From Trichomonas vaginalis G3 (Eukaryota; Parabasalia; Trichomonadida; Trichomonadidae), in the NCBI RefSeq assembly GCF_026262505.1, contig NC_067205.1:15686001-15750000 (forward strand): DNA of 64,000 nucleotides. Direction: 5' to 3'. This document shows, piece by piece, positions 20,311-28,874 of the stretch. Within the stretch, counting starts at the first letter, position 1, and every line of letters starts with the position of its first letter. The position numbers were made by a program, and so were the translations under genes. The notes beneath the pieces were generated by a model. The model had not been told where the DNA came from and ran no database searches. It saw only the letters and a program-made list of their open reading frames with translations.

Positions 20311-21099
20311 ATGGCAGAAGACATAGTGGTTTATACTATTACGACTAAAAACCCTGAGTCATATAATTCTATAACAACAAACTTACAAAGTCCTCAAGGA
20401 CGATATTGTAAACTAACCTTAAACACAATGACGACTAAAGCTTGTTTTGCTCTTTTGACACCAGAAGATTTTATTGTTGTGAATGGTAAAAAATACTCCT
20501 TTGAAGATACTTACTCAGATATACCACCAACAGGTTTTGTTGACTTATTTAATACTTTAAGGACGAGTGTAACATGTGCTGCAACTAGAGCAGGTTTCAT
20601 TATGTTTGGATGTCCGACTGAGTTTACTATAAACAATATGAGCTATAATACAAAACTTATATCTGGTTTTTACTACCAACAGTTTCCCATAACAGGAAAA
20701 GGTGTCATACAAGGAATGTCTATTCCATTGACTTTAAGTACACCTATTTTATATATTGTTTCAAACTTAGGTTCAAAGTGCTATTCGAATGTCGACAGAA
20801 ACTACTATGACCAAAAGATACTTATGCGTATAAACAATACTTTCTCTGCTGGTTTGCCTATTGTTCATTCGAATGCAGAGTTTTCAGCTTTAGTAAACTC
20901 AAACACTTTAGCAAATATAAACTTAACCTTAGTTGACGCAAACTTTGTTCCTGTAAAACTTTTATGTCCTATGTATTTGTCAATGACGGCAGAAAGTTTC
21001 GAATTGGAAGATGCAACTGGTGAAAGTATTGTATTACAAGAACAACTTCAACAACAAATAGCTCAAGAACAACAAATACAACAAATAGCTCAAGAATAA
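20311..21099 (+). CDS. Element 1 candidate minor capsid (penton-like) protein
   Basis: 262 residues, beta-rich, with repeated Thr/Ser/Asn strands and few charged helices until a C-terminal Gln-rich tail (QEQLQQQIAQEQQIQQ). The segment VNSNTLANINLTLVDANF near residue 210 resembles the strand pattern near the end of Polinton and adenovirus-lineage capsid proteins (hydrophobic-N-I-x-L-T-L-x-D). The element 2 protein at 45412-46119 has a similar segment (DLSNIKFRITDLFD) at the same relative place. The call as a vertex protein is inference from composition, size and position. Confidence 0.5.
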   Translation: MAEDIVVYTITTKNPESYNSITTNLQSPQGRYCKLTLNTMTTKACFALLTPEDFIVVNGKKYSFEDTYSDIPPTGFVDLFNTLRTSVTCAATRAGFIMFGCPTEFTINNMSYNTKLISGFYYQQFPITGKGVIQGMSIPLTLSTPILYIVSNLGSKCYSNVDRNYYDQKILMRINNTFSAGLPIVHSNAEFSALVNSNTLANINLTLVDANFVPVKLLCPMYLSMTAESFELEDATGESIVLQEQLQQQIAQEQQIQQIAQE

Positions 21100-21128
21100 A
21101 AAAAAATATTTTTTTTATTTTTATAAAA

Positions 21129-22364
21129 ATGTACAGAATAGATGTTTCAGATTTTTATGACTTCCAAACGTTCAGAAATATGTGTCCATTTCGAGACTAT
21201 AACAAAGCAGTCGAGAATTTGAAACGTTTAGTCATTTATGTCGACTCTGCCCCAGAATGTTATGTTATGAAAGAATGGGATGTAGTCTTTAACAAACCTA
21301 AAGCGACAATAGTTTCAGAACAAGAATGTAAACAGAAACTTAAGAAAATAAAAGTCGTACAAGTTGGCATGAAGATGTTAGATGCTTGGGATATCTTATT
21401 GTCAAAGTTAGAAGATTTTTCAGTTCGTGGTATAAAGTTTTATACACCTTCTCCAAACTTCTATTCTATCTTCACTGGATATAAATACGAACAAGTAGAA
21501 TGGAAAGAAAATGTTATAGAAGCTTGGTTAGACCATGTCAAAGAAATTATATGCAATGGAAACGAAAAGGTTTATGAGTATATCTTATGTTGGTTTGCAA
21601 ACATCTTACAACATCCAAGTGCTAAAAATGAAACTGCTCTCATTATAATTGGAAAACAAGGAACTGGTAAGAACACATTCTTTACAGATATCTTGTGCAA
21701 ACTGTTAGAGGGCTATTCGAACCCGAATATGACAAACATAGAAAACATCTGCGGTAAATTTAACTCTTCAATAGAGAATATGAAACTTATAGTATGTAAC
21801 GAACTTCAAAGTATAGATACAACAAAAGTTTTGAACTCAGATGCTTTGAAGAGTCTTATAACAGACAAAGTTGGAGTTGTTGAAAGAAAATATAAAGACC
21901 AAAGAGTTTGTGAAAATGTTGCAAACTTCATTATGGTTTCAAACAATGCTGTTCCGATGAAGTTAGAAAGTTCTGACAGAAGATATGTAGTTGTCAGAAC
22001 GTCAGATTCTCATATGCAAGATACAGAATATTTTGACGACTTAGCAGAAACTTTGACATCTGACTTTTACAACCACTTGTTCTCATATTTCATGACATTA
22101 GATATTTCTAAGTTCAATCCAAGACAAATTCCACATACCGAAGAGAGACAAACATTGTTAGAAGCAAACAAGAGTGTATATGAACTGTTCATAGATGAAA
22201 CTGACTTTGAGTGTTTAGATGAAAGGTCATTGTACGATTCGTATAAACAATATTGTCAAGAATATGGTTATATGACAACGTCTAAACGAACATTCTTGGC
22301 AAATGTCAAAAGTCTTTTAGACGTACAGAATGGTGTATATACAAAGAAAAATTTTTCTGAGTAA
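21129..22364 (+). CDS. Element 1 superfamily 3-type helicase
   Basis: A 411-residue replicative helicase of the D5-like/SF3 group. Walker A GKQGTGKN is at about residues 173-180. Walker B-like IVCNELQ is near 220, sensor-like IMVSNNAVP near 268, and the arginine-finger-like DRRYVVVR near 283. The whole protein aligns by eye with the C-terminal half of the element 2 primase-helicase: the flanking AWDILLSKL/AWDVLLNQL, FTGYKYE/FQGYKYN and NETALII/NETAIIL agree in order. It lacks the N-terminal primase domain of that protein. The start follows TTTTTATAAAA, as at other element 1 genes. It probably unwinds element DNA during replication. A separate primase was not found. Confidence 0.85.
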   Translation: MYRIDVSDFYDFQTFRNMCPFRDYNKAVENLKRLVIYVDSAPECYVMKEWDVVFNKPKATIVSEQECKQKLKKIKVVQVGMKMLDAWDILLSKLEDFSVRGIKFYTPSPNFYSIFTGYKYEQVEWKENVIEAWLDHVKEIICNGNEKVYEYILCWFANILQHPSAKNETALIIIGKQGTGKNTFFTDILCKLLEGYSNPNMTNIENICGKFNSSIENMKLIVCNELQSIDTTKVLNSDALKSLITDKVGVVERKYKDQRVCENVANFIMVSNNAVPMKLESSDRRYVVVRTSDSHMQDTEYFDDLAETLTSDFYNHLFSYFMTLDISKFNPRQIPHTEERQTLLEANKSVYELFIDETDFECLDERSLYDSYKQYCQEYGYMTTSKRTFLANVKSLLDVQNGVYTKKNFSE

Positions 22365-22400
22365 ATTTAAAAAAAAATATTTTTTTATCCGATAGAAAAG

Positions 22401-22820
22401 ATGACAAAATTCATCTCAGTAAACAAGTACATGTCAGGACTTAAAGAAGAACTAGACCCATTCACATATTTGAATGTTTACTTCTACCATTTTGAAAAGT
22501 CTTCATTCAGCAAAGTTTGGAACATCGAACCAGTTAAGTTTGCTATTGTGACTAAAAATGGTGCGAAATTTGAAGACTTAGACATAGAAGGTTTGTTAGC
22601 AGTCAAAGAAAGTTTTGACAGAAGGTTCTCAAACCTTAAAGAAGGCAAAGCATACAAACTTGTTATACCTTATGAACCAAAGAAAGCAGACGACTATGAA
22701 TATTATGAGTCTAAGATAGTTGAAGTTCAAGGTAAATTGGGTAAAAAGATTTTAGAGTCTAAGCCAGTGTTTGCTCCTAAAGAGGAAGAGAACATTGACA
22801 TTGACCCAGAAATGTTCTAA
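22401..22820 (+). CDS. Element 1 139-residue protein, unknown
   Basis: It follows the helicase by 36 bp in the same direction. The sequence is soluble and mixed alpha/beta (ISVNKYMSGLKEELDPFTYL ... AIVTKNGAKFEDLDIEGLLA ... AYKLVIPYEP) with an acidic end (EEENIDIDPEMF). The alternation and size recall small single-strand-binding or accessory replication proteins, but no motif supports that. It converges with the gene at 22837-23289, with 16 bp between stops. Confidence 0.55.
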   Translation: MTKFISVNKYMSGLKEELDPFTYLNVYFYHFEKSSFSKVWNIEPVKFAIVTKNGAKFEDLDIEGLLAVKESFDRRFSNLKEGKAYKLVIPYEPKKADDYEYYESKIVEVQGKLGKKILESKPVFAPKEEENIDIDPEMF

Positions 22821-22836
22821 AAATAAAATTTTATTT

Positions 22837-23289
22837 TTACATGTCAAATTTCTTTTTCTCTGGAACTGGTTCAGGTTCTTTCTTCTCTTCTTCTACTTTC
22901 TTTTCTTTCTTTTCTCTCTTCTTCTTTTCTGGTGGAGTTATGTCAAACTTCTCAGAACCATATTTTTGTAAAAGTTCTTTGTCCTTTAATAGCTCTTCTA
23001 TTCTGTTTTCTATTTCATCTTCAAGAACAGCGCATGTGTCTTCTTTGCATTCTAAGAACTTTTGTTGGACTTCATCTTTCCAATCGGCGTCATCTCTGTC
23101 AACAAGTCTGTCATTGACAAATTTTAAGACTGCTCTGCTTAATGTTTTATGGTTCTTGTCATATTCCCAGAAACAGAACTTTAGAACAAATTCACCTTTC
23201 TTGTTTACACTATGTAAGATTTTATGGTCGACAGATGTTTTGCTGTCGAAAAGCTTGTCTCGAATATAGATGGCGAAATCGCTAGACAT
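22837..23289 (-). CDS. Element 1 charged protein, unknown
   Basis: 150 residues from the ATG at 23289. The N-terminal two-thirds look globular (DFAIYIRDKLFDSKTSVDHK, FVLKFCFWEYDKN). The C-terminal third is almost all Lys/Glu/Pro (PEKKKREKKEKKVEEEKKEP). A few codons of upstream open frame lack an ATG. It is divergent from the packaging ATPase gene, with 36 bp between starts. No family recognised. Confidence 0.6.
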   Translation of the reverse strand: MSSDFAIYIRDKLFDSKTSVDHKILHSVNKKGEFVLKFCFWEYDKNHKTLSRAVLKFVNDRLVDRDDADWKDEVQQKFLECKEDTCAVLEDEIENRIEELLKDKELLQKYGSEKFDITPPEKKKREKKEKKVEEEKKEPEPVPEKKKFDM

Positions 23290-23325
23290 TTTCAAAAAGA
23301 TAAAAATTTTAATTTTTCTAAAAAT

Positions 23326-24201
23326 ATGTTAGAAAAAAAGTTTGCTGACATTGACAAGAAATTTGAGAATGTTTTAAACAAGAACAAGAGGAAGTTAGAA
23401 AATGCTCAGATAAAACCCATACATGACAAGTTCTTATTTGCTCAGAATGGTATAACAGGTCTAATTGCACCACCTGGGTCGGGTAAGACTTTCACTTATC
23501 TTAAAATGGCTGCACAACAACAAGAACTAGATGAGAAGAACCCATTCTATGAGTTAGTTGTTATTTGTAGTACTTCTGGTCAATTTGACCAAACCGTAAA
23601 TTCGTTCAAAGATATTATAAAGAAGTCTAAGTTAGTATGTATAAAAGACTCTGAGTTGTTAGATTGGATAAAGAAGTACCAAAGAAGAGTTTTGAAGTAT
23701 AATGCTATAAATGAGTATATAAATTCTAAGTTTAAAGACCCAAATGAGGAAATGCAGAGAATATTAGACAAACACCACTTCAGAAACAAACAGAAAGAGA
23801 TAGAATACATTTCGAAGAAATTGCAATCTTACGATTGGAAGACTTACCCTCATAGATGTCTTCTTATCTTAGATGACTTTGCTTCTCATCCTTTGTTAAA
23901 GAACAGAGAACAAGATATGTGTCGAATTCTTAAGAAGCTCAGACACTTCAACATCTCAGTTGTCATTTGTGTACAGACAGCCAAGAGTTTAAGTAAGGAT
24001 GTAAAGAGAATACTTACTGACATTGTACTTTTCCCCGGATTGTCCGAAGACGATTTCATGGAACTTATGAAAGAGTCCATGGCAGGTAAGTTTGACAGAC
24101 ATGAACTATGGGAGAAGTACAAAGTCATACAAGACCCTCATACTTCTTTCAGAATTCATATCTACGCAAACAAAGTTCAAATTGTAAAAAGTCAAGCGTA
24201 A
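23326..24201 (+). CDS. Element 1 packaging ATPase (A32/FtsK-HerA type)
   Basis: 291 residues from the ATG at 23326. Walker A APPGSGKT lies near residues 48-55 and Walker B LLILDDF near 178-184. These are followed by HFNISVVICVQTAKSLSKDV, which matches the Gln-containing sensor strand of A32-like genome-packaging ATPases, and a later DIVLFPG strand. Such enzymes pump genome DNA into the preformed capsid. The start is chosen because it follows an AAAAAT leader in the short divergent region. The open frame continues upstream without support. Among the best-preserved genes of element 1. Confidence 0.85.
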   Translation: MLEKKFADIDKKFENVLNKNKRKLENAQIKPIHDKFLFAQNGITGLIAPPGSGKTFTYLKMAAQQQELDEKNPFYELVVICSTSGQFDQTVNSFKDIIKKSKLVCIKDSELLDWIKKYQRRVLKYNAINEYINSKFKDPNEEMQRILDKHHFRNKQKEIEYISKKLQSYDWKTYPHRCLLILDDFASHPLLKNREQDMCRILKKLRHFNISVVICVQTAKSLSKDVKRILTDIVLFPGLSEDDFMELMKESMAGKFDRHELWEKYKVIQDPHTSFRIHIYANKVQIVKSQA

Positions 24202-24822
24202 AAAATGTAAGTGTTTAGTCTTAGTAAGTCTGTTGTGGTGCTGGGGCTGTCGGTTCTTCTGGCTTTGGAATGGACTCGGTTGGTGGTACGTCACTCATCC
24301 GTTTGTGTCCTGTCGGAAGGAAGGACTTTTCCTGTTGGAAGGAAGGACTTTTCCTGTTGGAAGGAAGGACTTTTCCTGTCGGAAAGAAAAACTTTTCCTG
24401 TCGGAAAGAAAATTTTTTCCTGTTGGAAAGAAAATTTTTTCCTGTTGGAAGGAAAAACTTTTTCTGAAGGTCGGCCAAAAAGTTCTCAATTTTCGAAAAT
24501 TTGAATGGTTTACGGACGGACAACTGGAAATTTTTTTCCTGTCGGAAAGAAAAATTTTTCCTGTTGGAAAGAAAAATTTTTCCTGTTGGAAAGAAAAACT
24601 TTTCCTGTCGGAAGGAAGGACTTTTCCTGTCGGAAGGAAGGACTTTTCCTGTCGGAAGGAAGGACTTTTCCTGTCGGAAGGAAGGACTTTTCCTGTCGGA
24701 AGGAAGGACTTTTCCTGTCGGAAGGAAGGACTCGGAATGCCAGAAGGATTTGACAAGCCAATTTACCATCTAGAGCTACCTGAGCCATCTTTGGTGTCAA
24801 GCTTGAAAAATAAATGGTTCAT
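24202..24822. repeat. 23-bp minisatellite between ATPase and KilA-N gene
   Basis: About 16 copies of a 23-bp unit (CCTGTCGGAAGGAAGGACTTTT and variants with GTTGG or AAAGAAAAA) run from about 24309 to 24735 in two blocks split by about 65 bp of other sequence. Since 23 is not a multiple of three, the array is open in several frames on both strands and gives misleading repeat-protein frames. Next to it the minus strand encodes MSDVPP followed by Pro/Glu-rich sequence, and a similar MSDVPP stretch recurs near 29570-29590, so a gene remnant may be included. Confidence 0.75.
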
Positions 24823-25650
24823 TTACTCTGCTTGTTTGAAGTTGTCAAAATACTCTGTTATTTTTTCTTTCAGTAGCGGCAAATCTTCTTTGAATGTAAG
24901 TATTGTACAACCTTTCATATCATAGTGTGTTTGAGGTAAAGTATCTTGAACTATTTGTTTCACATCTTCATTTGGTGTCATTGAAATCGGTAAGTTTTCG
25001 CGATAGAACCAATTTCTGTCAGATTTGTAAATCTTAGCAAGGTCGTAAAAGCTTTTGTTGTTTCTTCTGACTAAATGCAACATAACCATATCTCTGTCTT
25101 CTTCATTTTCCATCTCTTCAGTATAAATCATATACTTATAGTTCTTTTCCTTTCCTTTTGGTACCGAACGTGGTATTCTTTTCTGTATGTTTTTGTCTTT
25201 TGCTTCAATGACTTCATCTTTTGCTTGAAGTTTCTTTTCCATCTCTTCACGTTCTTGTCTATGAATTTCATCTAACATCATGAAAATATAACAAGCGTAA
25301 CGAGGTGAAGCCCACATTGCTACAGCATTTACTAAAAGTCTATGAACATAATATCCTTTCAAACTATTTGGCAAATTTTTACGATTTTCGTACGGAATCT
25401 CGTTCCTCGGTTTTCCGAGGAACGCAAACATATGAGGAAATTCTTCTAAAAGTTCTTTTGTCTGTTGGTTTTCAAACCAATGATATGCTTGCTTTGTAGA
25501 ACGAAGAGCTGTCAAAATACTTTGCATTTGGTACATATCGTCTTTGACCGAACGAATGAGACGTAACTGTTTGTTATATTGTATGTACTCATATTCTTCA
25601 TTTATGGCTTCATGAACGATAGCAGTTGTTGTGTTCTCGGTTGTTGTCAT
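24823..25650 (-). CDS. Element 1 KilA-N domain protein
   Basis: 275 residues. The KilA-N/Bro-type DNA-binding domain covers roughly residues 40-145. Its end is the most typical part (GYYVHRLLVNAVAMWASPRY ... IFMMLDE). A Glu/Lys coiled-coil (about 150-180) and a C-terminal region with YKYMIYTEE and a conserved-looking FYDLAKIYKSDRNWF follow. Such proteins are widespread in large DNA viruses and are thought to act in regulation or host interaction. The start at 25650 is chosen because the bases before it (TTTTGTATGTAAAGACAGAT) match the leader of the 26830 gene. A perfect 24-bp dyad at 25401-25424 encodes FLGKPRNE. Confidence 0.8.
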   Translation of the reverse strand: MTTTENTTTAIVHEAINEEYEYIQYNKQLRLIRSVKDDMYQMQSILTALRSTKQAYHWFENQQTKELLEEFPHMFAFLGKPRNEIPYENRKNLPNSLKGYYVHRLLVNAVAMWASPRYACYIFMMLDEIHRQEREEMEKKLQAKDEVIEAKDKNIQKRIPRSVPKGKEKNYKYMIYTEEMENEEDRDMVMLHLVRRNNKSFYDLAKIYKSDRNWFYRENLPISMTPNEDVKQIVQDTLPQTHYDMKGCTILTFKEDLPLLKEKITEYFDNFKQAE

Positions 25651-25738
25651 ATCTGTCTTTACATACAAAATAAAAAAAATATTTTATAAAAAATTAGCGT
25701 TATTTTCTTACTTTCACAAAAGACCAAAAATAAACGCT

Positions 25739-26128
25739 TTACATGTATTTTTCAGCAACTTCGTCAAGAAGTCTGTAAATATACCATGCATAACGAGGAG
25801 AAGCCCACATTGCTATTGAACTAACTAGGAACTTATGAACATATATACCTTTTAGATATGATGGTAAGTTTTGTCTGTCTTGGTACATCTTTTTAAGTTC
25901 TACATGTTCGAACTCACTCAAAAGTTCTTGAGTGCTATTTAATTCAAACCAATCTTGTGGTTTCTTAGTATCTGGAGCAAAACATGCTGTCAAAATACTT
26001 TGCATTTGGTACATGTCATCCTTGACCGAACGAATGAGACGGAGTTGTTTGTTATATTGTATGTACTCGTATTCTTCATTTATGGCTTCATGAACGATAG
26101 CAGTTGTTGTGTTCTCGGTTGTTGTCAT
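25739..26128 (-). CDS. Element 1 short KilA-N protein, chimeric duplicate
   Basis: 129 residues. Its first half and leader are nearly identical to the neighbouring KilA-N gene at 24823-25650 (MTTTENTTTAIVHEAINEE). Its last residues (DEVAEKYM) and the roughly 90 bp after them are identical to the end of the gene at 26219-26830. The gene therefore looks assembled by segmental duplication from its two neighbours. The KilA-N core (GIYVHKFLVSSIAMWASPRY) is kept and no C-terminal domain follows. Confidence 0.7.
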   Translation of the reverse strand: MTTTENTTTAIVHEAINEEYEYIQYNKQLRLIRSVKDDMYQMQSILTACFAPDTKKPQDWFELNSTQELLSEFEHVELKKMYQDRQNLPSYLKGIYVHKFLVSSIAMWASPRYAWYIYRLLDEVAEKYM

Positions 26129-26218
26129 ATCTGTCTTTACATACAAAATAAAAAAAAAATATTTTATAAAAAATTAGCGTTATTTTCTTACTTTCACAAA
26201 AGACCAAAAATAAACGCT

Positions 26219-26830
26219 TTACATGTATTTTTCAGCAACTTCGTCAAATAATTTTATAGCTTTCTCTATCTCATCTACTTCAAACGTTTCTTTACCTTTT
26301 ATGGGAGCACCATACATTTTCTCAAACTTTTCAAGTAGTTCTGTTTCAGCAGCTCTCATATCGTTAACAAACACAACCTTAACTCTATTGACTATACTGT
26401 CATATCTTTTAGTTATATTATATGTTCTTCCTATCTTATATCTCTTTGTATTGAAGTCCTTTGGTTTCTGAACGATGTAAAGTAAGCCTTCACTGCAACG
26501 TTCCGTATCGAATGAACCATAAGTTATGAAGTTATATCCAACAACTGGGTCAATCCAGAACAAAACTACTGGTATAAGACTTTTGTCGATGAGATATGCT
26601 CTTGTTCCATAGAATGCTACTGATATCATAAGCTCAGGATTTCTTGTCAAAATTTTCTGAGTAGAAGCAATTCTAACCCAGTCCTGCGGTCTCTTTCCAG
26701 ATGGAGATATAATGTCTGACAAAGAATATTTCTTGTATTTCTTTGAGTATCTTACGTTTAAATCACCTATTCTAACCACTTTGGTGTTATTGTCTATCTT
26801 TCTAACTGTTTCAAACTCAATGTTTAACAT
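26219..26830 (-). CDS. Element 1 KilA-N-like plus GIY-YIG (T5orf172) protein
   Basis: 203 residues. The N-terminal half resembles a KilA-N/MSV199 DNA-binding region (RPQDWVRIASTQKILTRNPE ... VVLFWIDP). From about residue 120 a T5orf172-type GIY-YIG nuclease fold is visible: LLYIVQ, then YKIGRTYNITKRYDSI, then a helix with AAETELLEKFE and GKETFEVD. This domain pairing is typical of poxvirus, iridovirus and phage KilA-N/GIY-YIG proteins and predicts a DNA-nicking activity. The leader is TTTTGTATGTAAGAAACAGAAA. Confidence 0.8.
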   Translation of the reverse strand: MLNIEFETVRKIDNNTKVVRIGDLNVRYSKKYKKYSLSDIISPSGKRPQDWVRIASTQKILTRNPELMISVAFYGTRAYLIDKSLIPVVLFWIDPVVGYNFITYGSFDTERCSEGLLYIVQKPKDFNTKRYKIGRTYNITKRYDSIVNRVKVVFVNDMRAAETELLEKFEKMYGAPIKGKETFEVDEIEKAIKLFDEVAEKYM

Positions 26831-27465
26831 TTTCTGTTTCTTACATACAAAATAAAAAAATAAAAAAAAATAAAACTAACGTTATTTTTTCTATCTTAAG
26901 GAAACTCATGAAATTTGGTCATTTTTCAGCAAAAATATATTTTAGGGTAGAAGGTTAGATCTAACCTGTTTTCTAACCTGTTTTCTACCCTCGTGAATTT
27001 TCATGATTTCATCGTATATGTTTTGTCAAGACTTCTTCATCGTAATGAGCGTATATGTTTTGTCATGATTTCATCGAAATGAGTGTAAATCAGACAAAAA
27101 TATATTTTAGGGTAGAAGGTTAGATCTAACCTGTTTTCTAACCTGTTTTCTACCCTCGTGAATTTTCATGATTTCTTCGTACATGTTTTGTCATGACTTC
27201 TTCTTCGTCAATGAGCGTAAATCAGACAAAAATATATTTTAGGTGAAGAGGTGCGATCTCACCTCTTTTTTCACCTGTTTTCTCACCTCTTGAATTTTGT
27301 ATAAAAGATATGATTTCAGGGATTTTTTTTACGAAGTGTTAAAGTTCTCTTCGTCAAAAATAACAGTTATATCATGAAATTTGGTCATTTTTTCAGCAAA
27401 AATATATTTTAGGTGAAGAGGTGCGATCTCACCTGTTTTTTCACCTGTTTTTTCACCTCTTTTTT
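26831..27465. repeat. Intergenic dyad repeats in element 1
   Basis: Four related repeat units. Two begin GGGTAGAAGGTTAGATCTAACC and close with TTCTACCC (at 26945 and 27111). Two begin AGGTGAAGAGGTGCGATCTC and close with TTCACCTC (at 27241 and 27411). Each is a nested dyad whose outer and inner arms both change in step between the two types. They are separated by TCATGATTTC/ATGTTTTGTCATGA repeats. Inverted copies occur near 28460-28512 and 30045-30100. No gene is seen here. Confidence 0.75.
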
Positions 27466-28380
27466 TTATAAGCGTTTTACATGAATTGTACGATGTATAT
27501 TTGAAATTCTAAACAATTTCGTAGCTTCTATTTCTTCTGTCAGTATGTCAAAAGTTTTCACAATGCCGAAAGTTTCTTTATATTTCTTCTTGACATCTGA
27601 AAGAAGGAAATCGTCAGCTGTTGGATAGTTTTTGTTTAGAAATGTCAACATGTCCATTTTATTTTCTGCTGGTTTCTCTGCTTCTTTCTTTAAGTCAGCA
27701 TAGTCGTTTCGCATACGTTCTATCTCTTTGACGGAGTAGTTATATTTCCTCATTGCTGCTTTACATTTAGAACATTGTGGGTTCATTTTAGCATTGTACA
27801 TTGAAATTTGACCTGCAAGTACAACTATAGCGTCAATGGTTTTCTTTAACTCAAAAGTTGCGGGTTTTATTTGTTCATTCCATATTTTACATCTTTTATC
27901 TTTATCTCTTATCTGCCATACACATTCAGCAACTAACGAAACAAAGTTGTCGTAGGTCTTAAACTCCTCCGATTTATATATGTCAGAAATATTTTTATAT
28001 ACCATATCGCAATCTTTGTCCATGACTTTGTGGTTGCAATGAAATCCAAGAAACTCATAGTTTACCTTTCGTATGAACTTCTTTATTTCTACTGAGTCAG
28101 TTGCTTTGACTTCTATTTCATCGAATTCAGGAATAGTGAGTTTTTGCTGCTGAATTTCAGGAAGTTTAGGTAGATGGTCGATGAGGTCCTGCATGTCATA
28201 AAGATATTCTTCATTTGTTTCATCTTTCGCAGTGCAATCTAAATCTCCTTGGAGAAGTTCTTGCTTTATCTTCTGGATTTCTGTTTCGAAAGTATATGAA
28301 GAAGGAATGAAGCTTTTCATCTCTACTAACATTGAAGTTGGGTTCATGACTAACGAGTTTGGTGCTGTTGTTGCTAACAT
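27466..28380 (-). CDS. Element 1 304-residue protein with CxxC, unknown
   Basis: A largely helical soluble protein. It has a Cys/His-containing segment (FHCNHKVMDKDCD) near residues 93-105 and a CSKCK pair near 200, which might bind a metal. It ends with a short helix-turn-like region (DFLLSDVKKKYKETFG) reminiscent of winged-helix ends of viral DNA-binding proteins. The leader (TTTTTATTGTAAGAAC before the ATG) matches that of the KilA-N gene at 28875-29537. It sits among KilA-N genes, so a DNA-related role is plausible but unproven. Confidence 0.6.
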   Translation of the reverse strand: MLATTAPNSLVMNPTSMLVEMKSFIPSSYTFETEIQKIKQELLQGDLDCTAKDETNEEYLYDMQDLIDHLPKLPEIQQQKLTIPEFDEIEVKATDSVEIKKFIRKVNYEFLGFHCNHKVMDKDCDMVYKNISDIYKSEEFKTYDNFVSLVAECVWQIRDKDKRCKIWNEQIKPATFELKKTIDAIVVLAGQISMYNAKMNPQCSKCKAAMRKYNYSVKEIERMRNDYADLKKEAEKPAENKMDMLTFLNKNYPTADDFLLSDVKKKYKETFGIVKTFDILTEEIEATKLFRISNIHRTIHVKRL

Positions 28381-28874
28381 GTTCTTACAATAAAAATAAA
28401 AAATATTTTTTTTAAAAAACTAACTTTATTTTTTATTTCGGGAAAATTCATGAAAATTCAAGAGGTGAAAAAACAGGTGAAAAAGGAGGTGAGATCGCAC
28501 CTCTTCACCTAAACTTTATTTTTATTGAATTCAGAACAAAACTCAAGAATTTTGGTTGAAAAATACGGTGGAACCAAAAGTGGCTCGACCTCAAAACAAG
28601 CATTTTGTGAAGAATATACCAACCGCCGGAATTCCGCGGGTTGCTTTTTATACAAAATTCAACGGGTGACAAAACATTTACGAAGAAGAAGTCTTGACAA
28701 AACATGTACGATGAAGTTTATTTCCTGTGTTGTTGTCTAAATGTCATGTTGTCTCATTTTTTCAGAGAAGTTAAAATGACCGAGGGACCGAGGGACCGAG
28801 GGACCTGGTGACACCTAAAAACCATCTACCCTAAAATATATTTTTATTGAATTCAATAAAAAGAAATGGTTCAT
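28381..28874. repeat. Intergenic repeats with a KilA-N gene fragment
   Basis: Contains the TCACCT dyad repeat in inverse orientation (28460-28512) and about 110 bp (28560-28670) that resemble part of the neighbouring KilA-N gene in the opposite orientation, including GGAATTCCGCGGGTTGC. It also holds ATGTCATGTTGTCTCATTTT (28741-28760), which is shared with the 121-bp arrays of element 2, and a triplet GACCGAGGGACCGAGGGACC. A second copy of most of this lies at 29640-29990. No gene. Confidence 0.7.

Noticed and set aside
24221-24925. Several long frames across the 23-bp minisatellite
   Set aside because: They are open in several frames on both strands because the unit lacks stops and is not a multiple of three; no single frame is favoured by start, leader or domain.
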